NCBI RefSeq assembly: GCF_003086895.1
Contig: NZ_CP026004.1
Location: 2,268,731 to 2,332,730, forward strand
DNA: 64,000 nucleotides
DNA from: Stenotrophomonas sp. ESTM1D_MKCIP4_1
GTDB lineage: Bacteria > Pseudomonadota > Gammaproteobacteria > Xanthomonadales > Xanthomonadaceae
Direction of reading: 5' to 3'
Below the pieces are notes generated by a model that had not been told where the DNA came from, searched no databases, and saw nothing but the letters and a program-made list of their open reading frames with translations. The translations under genes were made by a program, and so were the position numbers. Positions 43,680 to 53,911 of this stretch are shown here, piece by piece (the stretch's first letter is position 1; each line of letters starts with the position of its first letter).

Positions 43680-44594
43680 CTACACATGATCCGGCGCCAA
43701 TCCCTGCGCATCGCGCTCGCGCATCAGGTCTGTAAGCGCCTTGAGCGGTGGCGGCAGATGGCGGTGGCCGGGAAAATACAGGTACAGGCCCGGAAACGGC
43801 GGGCACCAGGCATCCAGTACCGGCACCAGCGCGCCGCTGTCCAGATCCTCGCGGATATGCCATTCGGACAGGAACGCCAGACCGACCCCGGCCAACGCCG
43901 CCGCCCGCGCGGCCTGCAGTTCGCCCACCACCAGCCGCGCAGGTGGGTCGACCTGCAGCACCTGGCCACGATGCTCCAGCTCCCACCGGTACAGGCCACC
44001 ATGCGACAGCCGCATGCGCACCGATCCGTGCTCGGCCAGCGCATCGGGCGTGGCCGGTGTGCCGTGCTCGGCCAGATAGGCCGGTGCACCGACCACCCGC
44101 ATGCGCTGCTGCCGGTACAGCGGCAACGCAACCATGTCCTGCGGCAGCTGATCGTGCAGGCGCACCCCGGCATCGAAACCTTCCGCCACGATATCCACCA
44201 GCCGAGCCTCGGCAGACAGTTCCAGCCGCACCTGCGGAAAGCGCTGCACGAAGGCCGATACCAGCCCGGCCAGCATGCGCGTGCACTCCGGCGGCACGCT
44301 GATGCGCAGCGTGCCACTGGGGTGCGCCGCATCGCCGTGCAGGTCGTCCGCTGCGGCCTGGATTTCCGCCACGGCCGGGCCGATGCGCGCGACGTATCGC
44401 GCCCCCGCCTCGGTCAGGGCAACGCTGCGCGTCGTGCGATGGAACAGGCGCGCATGCAACCGTGCCTCCAGGCTGGCCACCGCATGGCTCAGCGCCGAGG
44501 TGGACATGCCCAGTTCACGCGCCGCCGCGCGGAAGCTGCCGCGACGGGCCACCGCCAGCACGGCATCAAGCTCAACCAACCCGGAACGGTGCAC
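43680..44594 (-). CDS. LysR-family transcriptional regulator
   Basis: 304 residues. The N-terminal winged helix-turn-helix reads LDAVLAVARRGSFRAAARELGMSTSALSHAVASLEARL; the rest is a LysR substrate-binding domain. I chose a GTG at 44594, which starts at the normal distance before the helix-turn-helix; the longer open frame runs into the promoter. It is divergent from the aldehyde dehydrogenase gene and is probably its regulator. Confidence 0.9.
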   Translation of the reverse strand: MHRSGLVELDAVLAVARRGSFRAAARELGMSTSALSHAVASLEARLHARLFHRTTRSVALTEAGARYVARIGPAVAEIQAAADDLHGDAAHPSGTLRISVPPECTRMLAGLVSAFVQRFPQVRLELSAEARLVDIVAEGFDAGVRLHDQLPQDMVALPLYRQQRMRVVGAPAYLAEHGTPATPDALAEHGSVRMRLSHGGLYRWELEHRGQVLQVDPPARLVVGELQAARAAALAGVGLAFLSEWHIREDLDSGALVPVLDAWCPPFPGLYLYFPGHRHLPPPLKALTDLMRERDAQGLAPDHV

Positions 44595-44712
44595 GGCACG
44601 CCTCCAATAATCCCGAAAACAGGGACGCCCCATCCACGATAGACCGGATTCCCTGCACGGTCGAGCCCCGCCAGACTGTGCCCACACCCTCCCACTCCGC
44701 AAGGAACCGGCC

Positions 44713-46131
44713 ATGCAACACATCGAACAGCACTACATCAATGGCGCCTTCGTGGCGTCCCACGGCCAGCTCAGCGCCGACCTGCACAACCCCGCCACCG
44801 AGCAGGTCATCGGCACGGTCCGGCTGGGCGATGCGGTGGATGCCGAACGCGCGATCGCGGCGGCCAAGGCCGCCCTTCCCGCCCAGGCCGCGCGCAGCGT
44901 AGACGAACGTCTGGCCATGCTCGCCCGCTTCCGTGATGCGATGGCCGAACGCAAGGACGCCCTGCATGCGGCCGTGCTTGCCGAATACGGCGCCCCGTCG
45001 GCCCGCTCACGCTGGATGGTCGAGCACCCGGTGCAGGTCATCGAGGATGCCATGCGTGTACTGGCCGAATTCCCGTTCCAGCGGAGCGTCGGCCGGGCCC
45101 AGGTGCATCTGCTGCCGGTCGGCGTGGCCGGCCTGGTCACGCCCTGGAACAGCAATGCCTCCTTCATCTGCGGCAAGCTGGCCACCGCACTGGCGGCCGG
45201 CTGCACCGCCGTGGTCAAGCCCAGCGAAATGTCCGCGCTGCAGACCCAGGTGGTGATGGACGCACTGCACGCCGCACAGCTTCCGGCGGGCGTGGCCAAC
45301 ATCGTCAATGGGCTGGGCCAGGACGTGGGCGCGGCGCTGAGTGCATCGCCGGACGTCGCCAAGATTTCCTTCACCGGCTCCACCGCCACGGGCCGCGCGA
45401 TCCTGCGCGCAGGCGCTGAAACTTTCAAGCGGGTCACTCTGGAACTGGGCGGCAAGTCGCCCACGCTGATCCTGGACGATGCCGATCCGCAAGCGGCTGC
45501 GGCATTGGCCGTGCAGGCAGGCTTCATCAACAGTGGCCAGGCCTGCATCGCCGGCACCCGCATCCTGGTGCCGGAGTCGCGCCGCGCGGTGTTCGAGGCG
45601 GCGCTTGCTGAAGCGGTGGCGGCGGTGCGCAGCGGCGAGCCCGGCGACGCGGACACCACGGTCGGCCCGATGGTCAGCGAACGGCAGTGGCAGCGCGTGC
45701 AGGGCTACATCCGCGCCGGCACCGATGAAGGTGCCCGGCTGCTGGCCGGTGGCGAAGGGCGGCCCGATGGACTGCAGAAAGGCTGGTTCGTGCGCCCCAC
45801 CCTGTTCACCGATGTGCGCAACGACATGACCATTGCGCGTGAGGAGATCTTCGGGCCGGTGCTGTGCGTGATCGGCTATCGCGACGATGCGGAGGCCGTC
45901 GCCATCGCCAACGACACGCCGTACGGGTTGAGCGCACTGGTCATCGGCGCCGATGACGCGCGCGCGACGGCAGTAGCGCGGCAGATCCAGTCCGGCCGGG
46001 TGCTGGTGAACACCCTGCAGCACGAACCGATGGCGCCGTTCGGCGGCATGAAGCAATCCGGCATCGGCCGTGAAAGCGGCGCCTGGGGCATGGAAGCCTT
46101 CCTGGAACCGCAGACCATGGTGGTGGGGTAA
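44713..46131 (+). CDS. Aldehyde dehydrogenase family protein
   Basis: 472 residues of the NAD(P)-dependent aldehyde dehydrogenase superfamily. The catalytic Cys is in NSGQACIAGTRILV, the general-base Glu in TLELGGKSP, and the cofactor motif FTGSTATGR is intact. The C-terminal half has the usual EEIFGPVLCV block. The substrate cannot be read from the sequence. An AAGGA site lies just before the ATG. Confidence 0.95.
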   Translation: MQHIEQHYINGAFVASHGQLSADLHNPATEQVIGTVRLGDAVDAERAIAAAKAALPAQAARSVDERLAMLARFRDAMAERKDALHAAVLAEYGAPSARSRWMVEHPVQVIEDAMRVLAEFPFQRSVGRAQVHLLPVGVAGLVTPWNSNASFICGKLATALAAGCTAVVKPSEMSALQTQVVMDALHAAQLPAGVANIVNGLGQDVGAALSASPDVAKISFTGSTATGRAILRAGAETFKRVTLELGGKSPTLILDDADPQAAAALAVQAGFINSGQACIAGTRILVPESRRAVFEAALAEAVAAVRSGEPGDADTTVGPMVSERQWQRVQGYIRAGTDEGARLLAGGEGRPDGLQKGWFVRPTLFTDVRNDMTIAREEIFGPVLCVIGYRDDAEAVAIANDTPYGLSALVIGADDARATAVARQIQSGRVLVNTLQHEPMAPFGGMKQSGIGRESGAWGMEAFLEPQTMVVG

Positions 46132-46154
46132 CCGCCGGGCGCGCCTTGGCAGCC

Positions 46155-46285
46155 GTCCACCTTGGTGGACGCTCCCAAAATGCCGCAGCACCGGCTTCTG
46201 TAGCCGTCCACTTTGGTGGACGTCCCAACGCGCCAACCAAGGTTGGCATCTACCGGAACATCGCGGCGTGCCAACCCTGGTGGGT
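46155..46285. repeat. Cluster of four short REP-like palindromes
   Basis: GTCCACCttGGTGGAC (46155-46170), GTCCACTttGGTGGAC (46206-46221, with GTAG just before), GCCAACCaaGGTTGGC (46232-46247) and a fourth, imperfect one near 46269-46285. The flanking CTAC/GTAG tetramers mark them as GTAG-headed REPs of two core families. The stop codon of the RND gene lies in the last one's flank. Confidence 0.8.
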
Positions 46286-46287
46286 AC

Positions 46288-49200
46288 CTACTGCTTGGCG
46301 GCGCGTCGGCTGTGCACCCAGTAATACAGCGTCGGAAGCACCAGCAGGGTCAGCAGCATCGCCGACAGCAGGCCGCCGATCACCACCACTGCCAGCGGCT
46401 TCTGGGTTTCGGCGCCGATGGCATGCGAGGTGGCCATCGGCAGCAGCCCGAACATCGCCAGCAGCGCAGTCATCAGCACGGTGCGCAGGCGCTGCAGCGA
46501 GCCCTGCACCACCGACTGCAGCAGGTCCATGCCCTGTTCGCGCAGCTGCGCAAAGCGACTGAGCATCACCACCCCATTCAATACCGCCTGGCCGAACAAG
46601 GCGATGAATCCAATCGCCGCCGACACCGACAATGGAATGCCGGTCAGCCACAAGGCCAGAATGCCGCCGATCATCGCCAGCGGCACATTGGCCAGGATCA
46701 GCGCGGCGCTGCTGATGTCCTTGAACGCATCAAACAACAGCACGAAAATGATCAGCACCGACAACGGAATCACCCAGCCCAGCCGCTTCATGGCGCGCTG
46801 CTGGTTCTCGAACTCGCCCGACCATTCCAGCCGGTAGCCCTCGGGCAGCGTCACGCTGGCATCCACCCGCGCCCGCATGTCGGCCACCACGCTCCCCATG
46901 TCCCGTCCGGCAATGAAGACGCTCACCGCCTTCACCCGCTGCGCGTTCTCGCGCGAGATGTTGATCGCGCCGCTGGCCAGATGGAAATCGGCCACGTCGG
47001 CCAGCGTCACGGTCTGCCCATCACCGATGCCCACTGGCACCAGGCGCAGTCGCTGCAGGTCACGGTCGGCATCGTCCAGGCGCAGGGTGATGGGGAACCT
47101 GCGGTCGCCCTCCCACAGCTCGCCCACCTCACGGCCGCCCAACGCGGTTTCGATCACCTCGTCGATGTCGCGCACGTTCAAGCCATAGCGCGCGGCCCGA
47201 TCCCGGTCGATCTGGATCTGCAGCTGCGGCAGCGAGCCATCGCGGTCGATGAACGCGCTTTCCACACCGTCCACGCCACGCACCTGGCCGAGGATGGCCT
47301 GGGCCTGCCGGTTAAGTACATCCAGGTCGGCGCCGCTGACCTTGATGACCACCTGGCCCTTGATCTGCGAAATGCTCTCCAGGATGTTGTCGCGCACCGG
47401 CTGCGAGATCGAGAACTCCGGGCCGGGAATGCGCTGCTCCAGCGTGCGCTGCAGGTCGGCGATCAGCTGCCGCTTGTCCACGCCCGCAGGCCAGTCCTTC
47501 TCCGGCTTCAACGCCACCAGCGCCTCGATCTGGTTTGCACCCTTGGCATCGGAGCCGTCCTCGGGCCGGCCCAGCTTGGCCACCACCGTCGACACTTGCG
47601 GATAGGTGTTCACCAGTTCGCGGATACGCCGTGACTGCAGCTGCGCCTCGGCCAGGCTGGTGCTGGGGTCCAGCGTGGCGGTGAGCCAGATCGAGCCCTC
47701 GTCCAGTTCCGGCAGGAATTCGGTGCCCAGCCGCGTGCCCAGCGCCAGGGTACCCACCAGCAATGCCACCGCCGTCAGCACCACCGCCCGCGGCCGGGCC
47801 AGGGCGCGTTCCAGCGCGGGCTGGTACCAACCGGTCAGCCGGTCCATCAGCGGGTTGCCGCCGCGCATGCGGTCGCGCCGCAGCCACCAGTAGCAGAACA
47901 GCGGCACCACGGTCAGCGCCAGGATCAAGGCACCGATCAGCGCCGAAGTCACCGAATAGGCCATCGGCGCGAACATCCGGCCTTCCTGCCGCTGCAGGGT
48001 GAAGATCGGGATGTGCGCGGCGATGATGATGAGCATCGAGAAGAACGTTGGACGCCCGACTTCCGAGGCTGCCGACAACACGGTCGAGAAGCGCGTTTTC
48101 CGGTCCGCCGTGCGTGGCAGCGCGGACAGCCGCGAAACGATGTGTTCGGTGACGATCACCGCGCCATCAATGATGATGCCGAAGTCCATCGCCCCCAGCG
48201 AGAGCAGATTGGCCGGCACGCCCCACAGGTGCAGGCCGAGGAAGGTGGACAGCAGCGCCAGCGGCATCATCGCCGCCACGATCAGCGCAGCGCGGGCGTT
48301 GTACAGGAACAGCCACAGCACCAGGAACACCAGCACCGCGCCTTCCAGCAGATTGCGGAACACGGTCTTCAGCGTGGTCGACACCAGCCACGAGCGGTCG
48401 TAGAACGGCTCGATGCTGACCCCGGCCGGCAACTGCCCGGCCTCGATCTCCGCCACACGCGCGTGCAGGGCATCCAGCACATCGGACGGATTCTCGCCCT
48501 TGCGCATCAACACCATGCCAAACACCGCATCGTCATTGTCATCCTGGCCCACCAGGCCCTGCCGAGGCAGGCCGGCATCGGCAATGCTGGCCAGGTCGCG
48601 CACCAGCACCGGGGTGCCCCCTTTCTGCGCCACCACCACGCTGCCGATGTCGGCCGGCGAACGCATCAGGCCCACGCCACGGATCAGGAACTGCTGCTGG
48701 CCGCGCTCGACGTAGCCGCCGCCGGCATTGGAACTGCCCTTCTCCAGCGCCTCGGAAAATTCGCCCAGGCTGATGCCGCGATCGCGCAGCTTGTCCAGGT
48801 CCGGCTTGACCTGGAACGTGCGTGCATAGCCGCCGAAGCTGATCACATCGGCCACGCCGGGCACCGTGCGCAGGCCGCGCTCCATCACCCACTCCTGCAC
48901 GGTGCGCAGCTCGGTGGGGCTCATGTGCGGGGCCTTCAGCACGTAGCGGTAGATTTCGCCCACCGCAGAGCTCATCGCCTCCAGCTCCGGCGTTACGCCT
49001 TCCGGCAGATCCACGCCCTGCAGGCGTTCCAGCACCTGCTGGCGTGCGAAGTAGTCATCGGCCTTGTCGTCGAAGGTCAGGATGATCATCGACAGGCCGA
49101 ACTGCGTGTGCGAAAACACCCGCACCGAATGCGGAATGCCCGACAGCGCCACTTCCAGCGGCATCGTCACTTCGCGCTCCACCTCCTCGGCCGCGCGGCC

Positions 49201-49362
49201 GGGGTGCAGCGACACCACCGTCACCTGGGTGTCGGACACATCGGGGAACGCTTCCACCGGCAATACCCGGAACGCGGCGATGCCCGCGCCGATGAACAGC
49301 AGCAGCGCCAGCATCACCATCAGCGGCTGGCGCAGGCAGTAGGCAATCAGGCGATCGATCAT
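46288..49362 (-). CDS. czcA: Heavy-metal RND efflux pump (CzcA family)
   Basis: 1024 residues, a full-length HME-RND inner-membrane pump with 12 helices. The helix 4 metal/proton motif reads DFGIIIDGAVIVTEH, of the CzcA rather than the CusA type, so Zn/Co/Cd is the expected range. Motifs AMDFGI, 'PVEAFPDVSDTQV' and 'NGVVMLSRFAQL' fit the family. Its ATG overlaps the adaptor gene stop (ATGA). It is the last gene of the C-B-A operon. Confidence 0.95.
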   Translation of the reverse strand: MIDRLIAYCLRQPLMVMLALLLFIGAGIAAFRVLPVEAFPDVSDTQVTVVSLHPGRAAEEVEREVTMPLEVALSGIPHSVRVFSHTQFGLSMIILTFDDKADDYFARQQVLERLQGVDLPEGVTPELEAMSSAVGEIYRYVLKAPHMSPTELRTVQEWVMERGLRTVPGVADVISFGGYARTFQVKPDLDKLRDRGISLGEFSEALEKGSSNAGGGYVERGQQQFLIRGVGLMRSPADIGSVVVAQKGGTPVLVRDLASIADAGLPRQGLVGQDDNDDAVFGMVLMRKGENPSDVLDALHARVAEIEAGQLPAGVSIEPFYDRSWLVSTTLKTVFRNLLEGAVLVFLVLWLFLYNARAALIVAAMMPLALLSTFLGLHLWGVPANLLSLGAMDFGIIIDGAVIVTEHIVSRLSALPRTADRKTRFSTVLSAASEVGRPTFFSMLIIIAAHIPIFTLQRQEGRMFAPMAYSVTSALIGALILALTVVPLFCYWWLRRDRMRGGNPLMDRLTGWYQPALERALARPRAVVLTAVALLVGTLALGTRLGTEFLPELDEGSIWLTATLDPSTSLAEAQLQSRRIRELVNTYPQVSTVVAKLGRPEDGSDAKGANQIEALVALKPEKDWPAGVDKRQLIADLQRTLEQRIPGPEFSISQPVRDNILESISQIKGQVVIKVSGADLDVLNRQAQAILGQVRGVDGVESAFIDRDGSLPQLQIQIDRDRAARYGLNVRDIDEVIETALGGREVGELWEGDRRFPITLRLDDADRDLQRLRLVPVGIGDGQTVTLADVADFHLASGAINISRENAQRVKAVSVFIAGRDMGSVVADMRARVDASVTLPEGYRLEWSGEFENQQRAMKRLGWVIPLSVLIIFVLLFDAFKDISSAALILANVPLAMIGGILALWLTGIPLSVSAAIGFIALFGQAVLNGVVMLSRFAQLREQGMDLLQSVVQGSLQRLRTVLMTALLAMFGLLPMATSHAIGAETQKPLAVVVIGGLLSAMLLTLLVLPTLYYWVHSRRAAKQ

Positions 49363-50540
49363 GGGGCCGCGTGTCCCGTACCCGCAGTGGACGCGACCGG
49401 CGCGCTGTCTACCAGCTGCTGCAGCAGCAGGCCCCCTTCAACCACCACGCGGCTGCCGCTGGCCAGCCCCTCACGCACCCACAGGCGGCCGTCCCCCAGT
49501 TCCTCGGCCTGCACCACGTGGCGCACGTAGTGGCCCTGGCCTTCGTCCACGAACACCACCTGCCTGCCGTCGATCAGCAGCACGGCCGCATCCGGTACCG
49601 ACACCCCGGCCTGGGCCGGCAGGCTCACTTCGGCGCGCACGTACTGTCCTGCCTTGAAACTGCGGCTGCGGTTGTCCAGCATCGCACGTGCCTGCACCAC
49701 CCGCCGCTCGCTGTCGACGAAATCATCCACGTGCTGCAGGGTGACCTGCAGCGTGGTGCCATCCGCGGCGGGCAGGCGTACCGGCAGGCCCGGCTGCAGG
49801 TGCCCGGCCAGACGCTCGGGAATGTCCAGCAGCAGCCACAGACGGTCGGGGTCACCCACCACGGCCAGCGGCTGTTCACTGTCCGGGCCCACATTCATGC
49901 CGGGGCTCAGGCGCTGTTCCACCAGCACACCGTCGATGGGCGCGCGCAGCGGCAGGCGCTGGTCCACCTGGTTGCCATTGCCGTAGGCCGTCGCGAACGC
50001 GGCAGCGCGTGCATGCTCGGCTTGGCTGCCGGTGAAGCGCGCCTGCGCGTCGTCCAGCTCGCGGCCCGAGGCCACGCCGGCCGCATGCAGATCACGAGTA
50101 CGCTGCAGCTCGCGGCGTGCCTGTTCCAGTTCGGCACGGCCACGCACTCCCTCAGCCTGCGCCTGGCCAAACTCCGGCGAGGTGATCCAGGCAATCACCT
50201 GCCCGGCCTTTACCTTCTGCCCCGGCTGCGCCTCGATGCGCGACACCTGGCCCGGTAGCGGCGCACGCAGCGCACTGGAACGGGTCTCGTCCCAGACCAC
50301 CCGGCCCGGCAGCTGCAGCACCGCACGGGCATCGTCACTTACGGCCTCGCTGCGCAGCACATCCAGCTGCCGGCTGCCGGCCGCGAACTGGATCTGTCCG
50401 GCGCTCACTGTCGGCGCAGCATCGGCAAAGGACGCCGGTTCGCGCCCGCAGGCAGACAACAGGCACAGCGCAAGTGCTAAGGGCAGTGCCGCAGTGCGCA
50501 CACGCGGTTGCATCAGGGCACGCAGGGCACGCCGGGTCAT
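49359..50540 (-). CDS. czcB: RND efflux periplasmic adaptor (CzcB family)
   Basis: 393 residues with a lipoprotein-like signal (LALCLLSACGRE, Cys at about residue 31). A lipoyl/barrel-sandwich domain (PLPGQVSRIEAQPGQKVKAGQVI), a long alpha-helical hairpin and a beta-barrel domain follow, normal for a membrane-fusion adaptor. Its ATG overlaps the outer-membrane gene stop (ATGA). Confidence 0.93.
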   Translation of the reverse strand: MTRRALRALMQPRVRTAALPLALALCLLSACGREPASFADAAPTVSAGQIQFAAGSRQLDVLRSEAVSDDARAVLQLPGRVVWDETRSSALRAPLPGQVSRIEAQPGQKVKAGQVIAWITSPEFGQAQAEGVRGRAELEQARRELQRTRDLHAAGVASGRELDDAQARFTGSQAEHARAAAFATAYGNGNQVDQRLPLRAPIDGVLVEQRLSPGMNVGPDSEQPLAVVGDPDRLWLLLDIPERLAGHLQPGLPVRLPAADGTTLQVTLQHVDDFVDSERRVVQARAMLDNRSRSFKAGQYVRAEVSLPAQAGVSVPDAAVLLIDGRQVVFVDEGQGHYVRHVVQAEELGDGRLWVREGLASGSRVVVEGGLLLQQLVDSAPVASTAGTGHAAP

Positions 50541-51784
50541 GGGGTCTCTCCTTGGGTCATGGACGTGGCCGCGCGCCAGCGCGCCAGCGCAATGGCGTGG
50601 TCGGCACGCGTGTGGATCAGCGCTGCCTCGAACTCGCGCCAGCTACGGCGCGCATCCAGCAGATCGGTCAGGCTGGCCGCGCCACGGCGGTAGGCCAGTT
50701 CAATGCCCTGTACGGCTCTGCGGGCACTGTCGGCCTGCAAGGCTTCGTACTCCTGGCGGCGCTGCGCGGCCGATGCGGCAGTGGCCTGCAGCTGGTCCTG
50801 CTCGGCCCGGGCCTCGTGTTGCCGCGCATGCAGTTCCAAGGCCGCCGCATCGCGGTCGGCCTCGGCGCGCTGGATGGCACCGCGCGCACGCGACGGCCCA
50901 CCCAGCGGAATTGTCATCGAGACGCCCCAGGTCACGCCATTGATGTCGGTCGGCTCGCGTTCGGCCTCAATGCCCCACTGGATATCGCGGCGGCGCTCAC
51001 TGCGCGCCAGCGCCACCCCGGCATCGGCGGCCTGCAGGCGCGACCGCGCGGCGCGCAGATCGGCGCGCTGCTGCGGGTCCGCATCGCTGTCCTGCGGCCC
51101 TACGGCGGCGTCCGGCCACGCGTCATCCGCACGCAGCGATGCGCTGTCCTCCATGCCCAGCAGCAGGCCCAGCGCATGCCGCGCATCACGCAGGTCCAGC
51201 GCTGCCTCGCGCGCCGCATCCGCCACGGCAAGATCCTCAACCACCAGACGGGCACGATCCACCGGCGCCAACGCGCCACTCGCCACCTGCCGATCGGCAG
51301 CGGCCATCTGCTCGGCCGAACTGCGGCGGTTCGCCTCGGCGATGTCCAGGCTGTCCTGCGCCGCCTTCAGGCCGAAATAGGCTTCATGCAAAGCCACCTG
51401 CTTGCGGCGGCGGGTATCGAGCATGTCCAGGCCGGCCGCTTCCACCAGCGCGTCGGCCTGGCGCATGCGCAGGCTGCGTTTACCGCCACGTTCCCAGGTC
51501 CACCCCAGGCCAACGGTGCTGTCCACACGCTTGTCCTGCCAGCGGCCGCTGCCCACCCCGTGTTTCGGGCTGATCTTGCTGCTGCCCAGCGACAGCTCAG
51601 GGGCCGGCCGCAGCGCGGCGGTCAGCGCATCACCCTGCGCACCGCGCAGTTCCAGCGCCGCCGCGCGCAGGTCCGGGTTGTGCGCATCCATGGCACGTTG
51701 TGCATCCTGCAGGCTGATCGCCCACGCTGCCGGTGCGCACGCCAGTGCGGCCAGCAAGGCCGCCGAACGAGGGAGGAAATTCAT
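50537..51784 (-). CDS. czcC: TolC-family outer-membrane channel (CzcC family)
   Basis: 415 residues with a signal peptide ending AAWA. Two repeated helical coiled-coil regions characterise the TolC/CzcC family (for example LRAAALELRGAQGDAL and LTDLLDARRSWREFEAALI). The ATG at 51784 begins the signal peptide; the longer upstream frame overlaps the divergent regulator gene. It heads the efflux operon. Confidence 0.92.
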   Translation of the reverse strand: MNFLPRSAALLAALACAPAAWAISLQDAQRAMDAHNPDLRAAALELRGAQGDALTAALRPAPELSLGSSKISPKHGVGSGRWQDKRVDSTVGLGWTWERGGKRSLRMRQADALVEAAGLDMLDTRRRKQVALHEAYFGLKAAQDSLDIAEANRRSSAEQMAAADRQVASGALAPVDRARLVVEDLAVADAAREAALDLRDARHALGLLLGMEDSASLRADDAWPDAAVGPQDSDADPQQRADLRAARSRLQAADAGVALARSERRRDIQWGIEAEREPTDINGVTWGVSMTIPLGGPSRARGAIQRAEADRDAAALELHARQHEARAEQDQLQATAASAAQRRQEYEALQADSARRAVQGIELAYRRGAASLTDLLDARRSWREFEAALIHTRADHAIALARWRAATSMTQGETP

Positions 51785-51846
51785 GCGCGCCACGGTAAGG
51801 TGGCGCACTTGCGCCAAACTTTCCTGAACCTTGCGCGAAGCTTGCA

Positions 51847-52521
51847 ATGCGAATCCTGTTGATTGAAGACGACACCGCCCTGGCGGACGGGCTGGTGCGC
51901 GCCCTGCGGGGCGCCGGGCACGTGTGTGATCACCTCGCCGAAGGCTTGCTGGCACCAGCAGCACTGGCCGTCACGTCCTATGACGTGATGGTGCTGGACC
52001 TCTCGCTGCCCGATATCGACGGCCTGGACCTGCTGTCGCGCCTGCGCGATGAAGGCGCCAGCCTGCCGGTGCTCATCCTCACCGCGCGCGATGGTGTGGA
52101 AGACCGCATCCTCGGCCTCGACCGCGGCGGCGATGACTACCTGGCCAAGCCCTTCGCGCTGGGCGAACTGGAAGCACGCCTGCGTGCGCTGGCACGCCGC
52201 CGCAGCGATGCTCCCGCGCAGAAGCGGCTGGGCCGTCTGTGCCTGGACAGCATCCGCCAGGAAGTACAGGTGGACGGCCAGCGCATTGAACTGACCGCGC
52301 GCGAACTGTCCCTGGTCGATGCGCTGATGCAGCAGCCCGGACGCACAGTCACCAAGCAGCGCCTGTTCGACACGCTCTACAGCTGGGATCACGACGCCAA
52401 CCTGTCCGTCATCGAAGTGCATGTCAGCCGCCTGCGGCGCAAGTTCGAGCAGGCCGGGGCTGGCGTAGGCATCCGCATGCTGCGCGGCCTCGGCTACCGC
52501 CTGGAAGCCATCGATGGCTGA
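51847..52521 (+). CDS. OmpR-family response regulator of the efflux operon
   Basis: 224 residues: receiver with acceptor Asp in VLDLSLPDIDG and Lys in DDYLAKPF, then an OmpR/PhoB winged helix (ELSLVDALMQQPGRTVTKQRLFDTLYSWD ... VSRLRRKFEQAG). It is divergent from czcC across 62 bases and most likely activates the pump genes on metal stress. Its stop overlaps the kinase ATG by 8 bases. Confidence 0.95.
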   Translation: MRILLIEDDTALADGLVRALRGAGHVCDHLAEGLLAPAALAVTSYDVMVLDLSLPDIDGLDLLSRLRDEGASLPVLILTARDGVEDRILGLDRGGDDYLAKPFALGELEARLRALARRRSDAPAQKRLGRLCLDSIRQEVQVDGQRIELTARELSLVDALMQQPGRTVTKQRLFDTLYSWDHDANLSVIEVHVSRLRRKFEQAGAGVGIRMLRGLGYRLEAIDG

Positions 52522-53890
52522 GCGCGTGCACAGCCTGCGCGGCCTGCTGCTGCGCCGCCTCTGGCTGCCCCTGCTGGTGCTGCTGCTGTGCAGTGCGGTC
52601 GGTTCGTTCGCACTGGCGCGCTACTACGCCGGCCAGGTCTACGACCGCTGGCTGCTGGATTCGGCCATGTCGCTGTCCGAGCTGGTGACGGTACGCAACG
52701 GGCAAGCGGTGATGGAGGTGAGCCCGGCCATGTCGCGCATGTTCACCTGGGACACGGTGGATGAAGTGCATGGCGAAGTGGTTGATGCAGACGGCACGCG
52801 GCTCTATGGCGATCTGCCCGATGCCCTGCCGCGCCCGCCGCAGGCTGCCGATGACCAAGCGCTCTACTACGATGCGCAGCTGCGCGGGCAGGCGGTACGC
52901 ATGGTGGAGGTGCGGGTACCCAGCGCGGCCGGAAACCACGTGCGCCTGCGCGTGGCCGAAACCCTGCGCAAGCGGCACCGGTTGGAACGCAAGCTGCTGA
53001 TGACCAGCGTGCCGTTCCAGGCCGCGATCCTCGCGCTGGCCGCGTGGCTGGCCTGGTCCGGTACCGGCGCGGCCGCGCGCCATGCCAACCAGGTCGCGCG
53101 ACGGTTGGCCAGCCCGCGCCCGGACCCATTGGCGCCGCTGGACCCTTCGCAGGAAGCACCGCGTGAACTATGGCCCGCCGTGGAAGCGTACAACGCGCTG
53201 CTGCAGCGGCTGGATGCCATGCAGGCGGCGCAGCGGCGTTTCGTCAGCAATGCCGCGCACCAGTTGCGCACGCCATTGGCCGCCATGCAGGTGGAATTGG
53301 AGAACTCGCTGCGACAGCAGGACCCGCAGGCACAGCAGTTGGCGCTGTCAGGAACACTGGCCGGCCTGTCGCGGCTGCAGCATCTGGTCAACCAGTTATT
53401 GCTGCTCAGCCGCTCGGAAGATGCACAGGGCAGCGCGCTGCCACTGCGCACGCTGGACCTCGCCGCGCTGGCACGTACCGTGGTCGAGCGCTTCGCCGAC
53501 CGCGCCTTGGCCTCAGGCGTAGACCTTGGCTACGACGGCCCCGACGACGGCGTGCCCGTGCAGGGCGATGCACCCCTGCTGCGCGAAGCACTGGGCAATC
53601 TGCTGGACAACGCGCTGCGCTATGGCAGCGAGCGCGGCGTCATCACGCTGATGGTGCAGCGAGACGAACATGGCGTGCAGGTATGGGTGGACGATGATGG
53701 CGCCGGCATTGACGAAGCCGAGCGCGGCCGCGTCACCGAACGCTTCTACCGCACCAGCAGCCAGGGCGATGGCTGTGGTCTGGGCCTGGCCATCGTCGCC
53801 GAGATCGCACAGCGCCACGGTGCCTCGTTGGCAATCAGAAGTTCGCCAATGGGCGGCGCGCGGGTAGGAATGCGGTTCCGCACCCCCTAA
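52514..53890 (+). CDS. Membrane sensor histidine kinase of the efflux operon
   Basis: 458 residues. A first membrane helix near residues 12-33, a periplasmic sensor region (about 35-155) and a second helix near 160-180 are followed by HAMP-like linker, HisKA with the acceptor His in NAAHQLRTPLAAMQ, and HATPase (DNALRYGSERG, GDGCGLGLAI). The layout is of the QseC/TctE type. It is the partner of the overlapping response regulator. Confidence 0.93.
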   Translation: MAERVHSLRGLLLRRLWLPLLVLLLCSAVGSFALARYYAGQVYDRWLLDSAMSLSELVTVRNGQAVMEVSPAMSRMFTWDTVDEVHGEVVDADGTRLYGDLPDALPRPPQAADDQALYYDAQLRGQAVRMVEVRVPSAAGNHVRLRVAETLRKRHRLERKLLMTSVPFQAAILALAAWLAWSGTGAAARHANQVARRLASPRPDPLAPLDPSQEAPRELWPAVEAYNALLQRLDAMQAAQRRFVSNAAHQLRTPLAAMQVELENSLRQQDPQAQQLALSGTLAGLSRLQHLVNQLLLLSRSEDAQGSALPLRTLDLAALARTVVERFADRALASGVDLGYDGPDDGVPVQGDAPLLREALGNLLDNALRYGSERGVITLMVQRDEHGVQVWVDDDGAGIDEAERGRVTERFYRTSSQGDGCGLGLAIVAEIAQRHGASLAIRSSPMGGARVGMRFRTP

Positions 53891-53911
53891 CGCCGAGCCT
53901 GCCCAGCGTCT

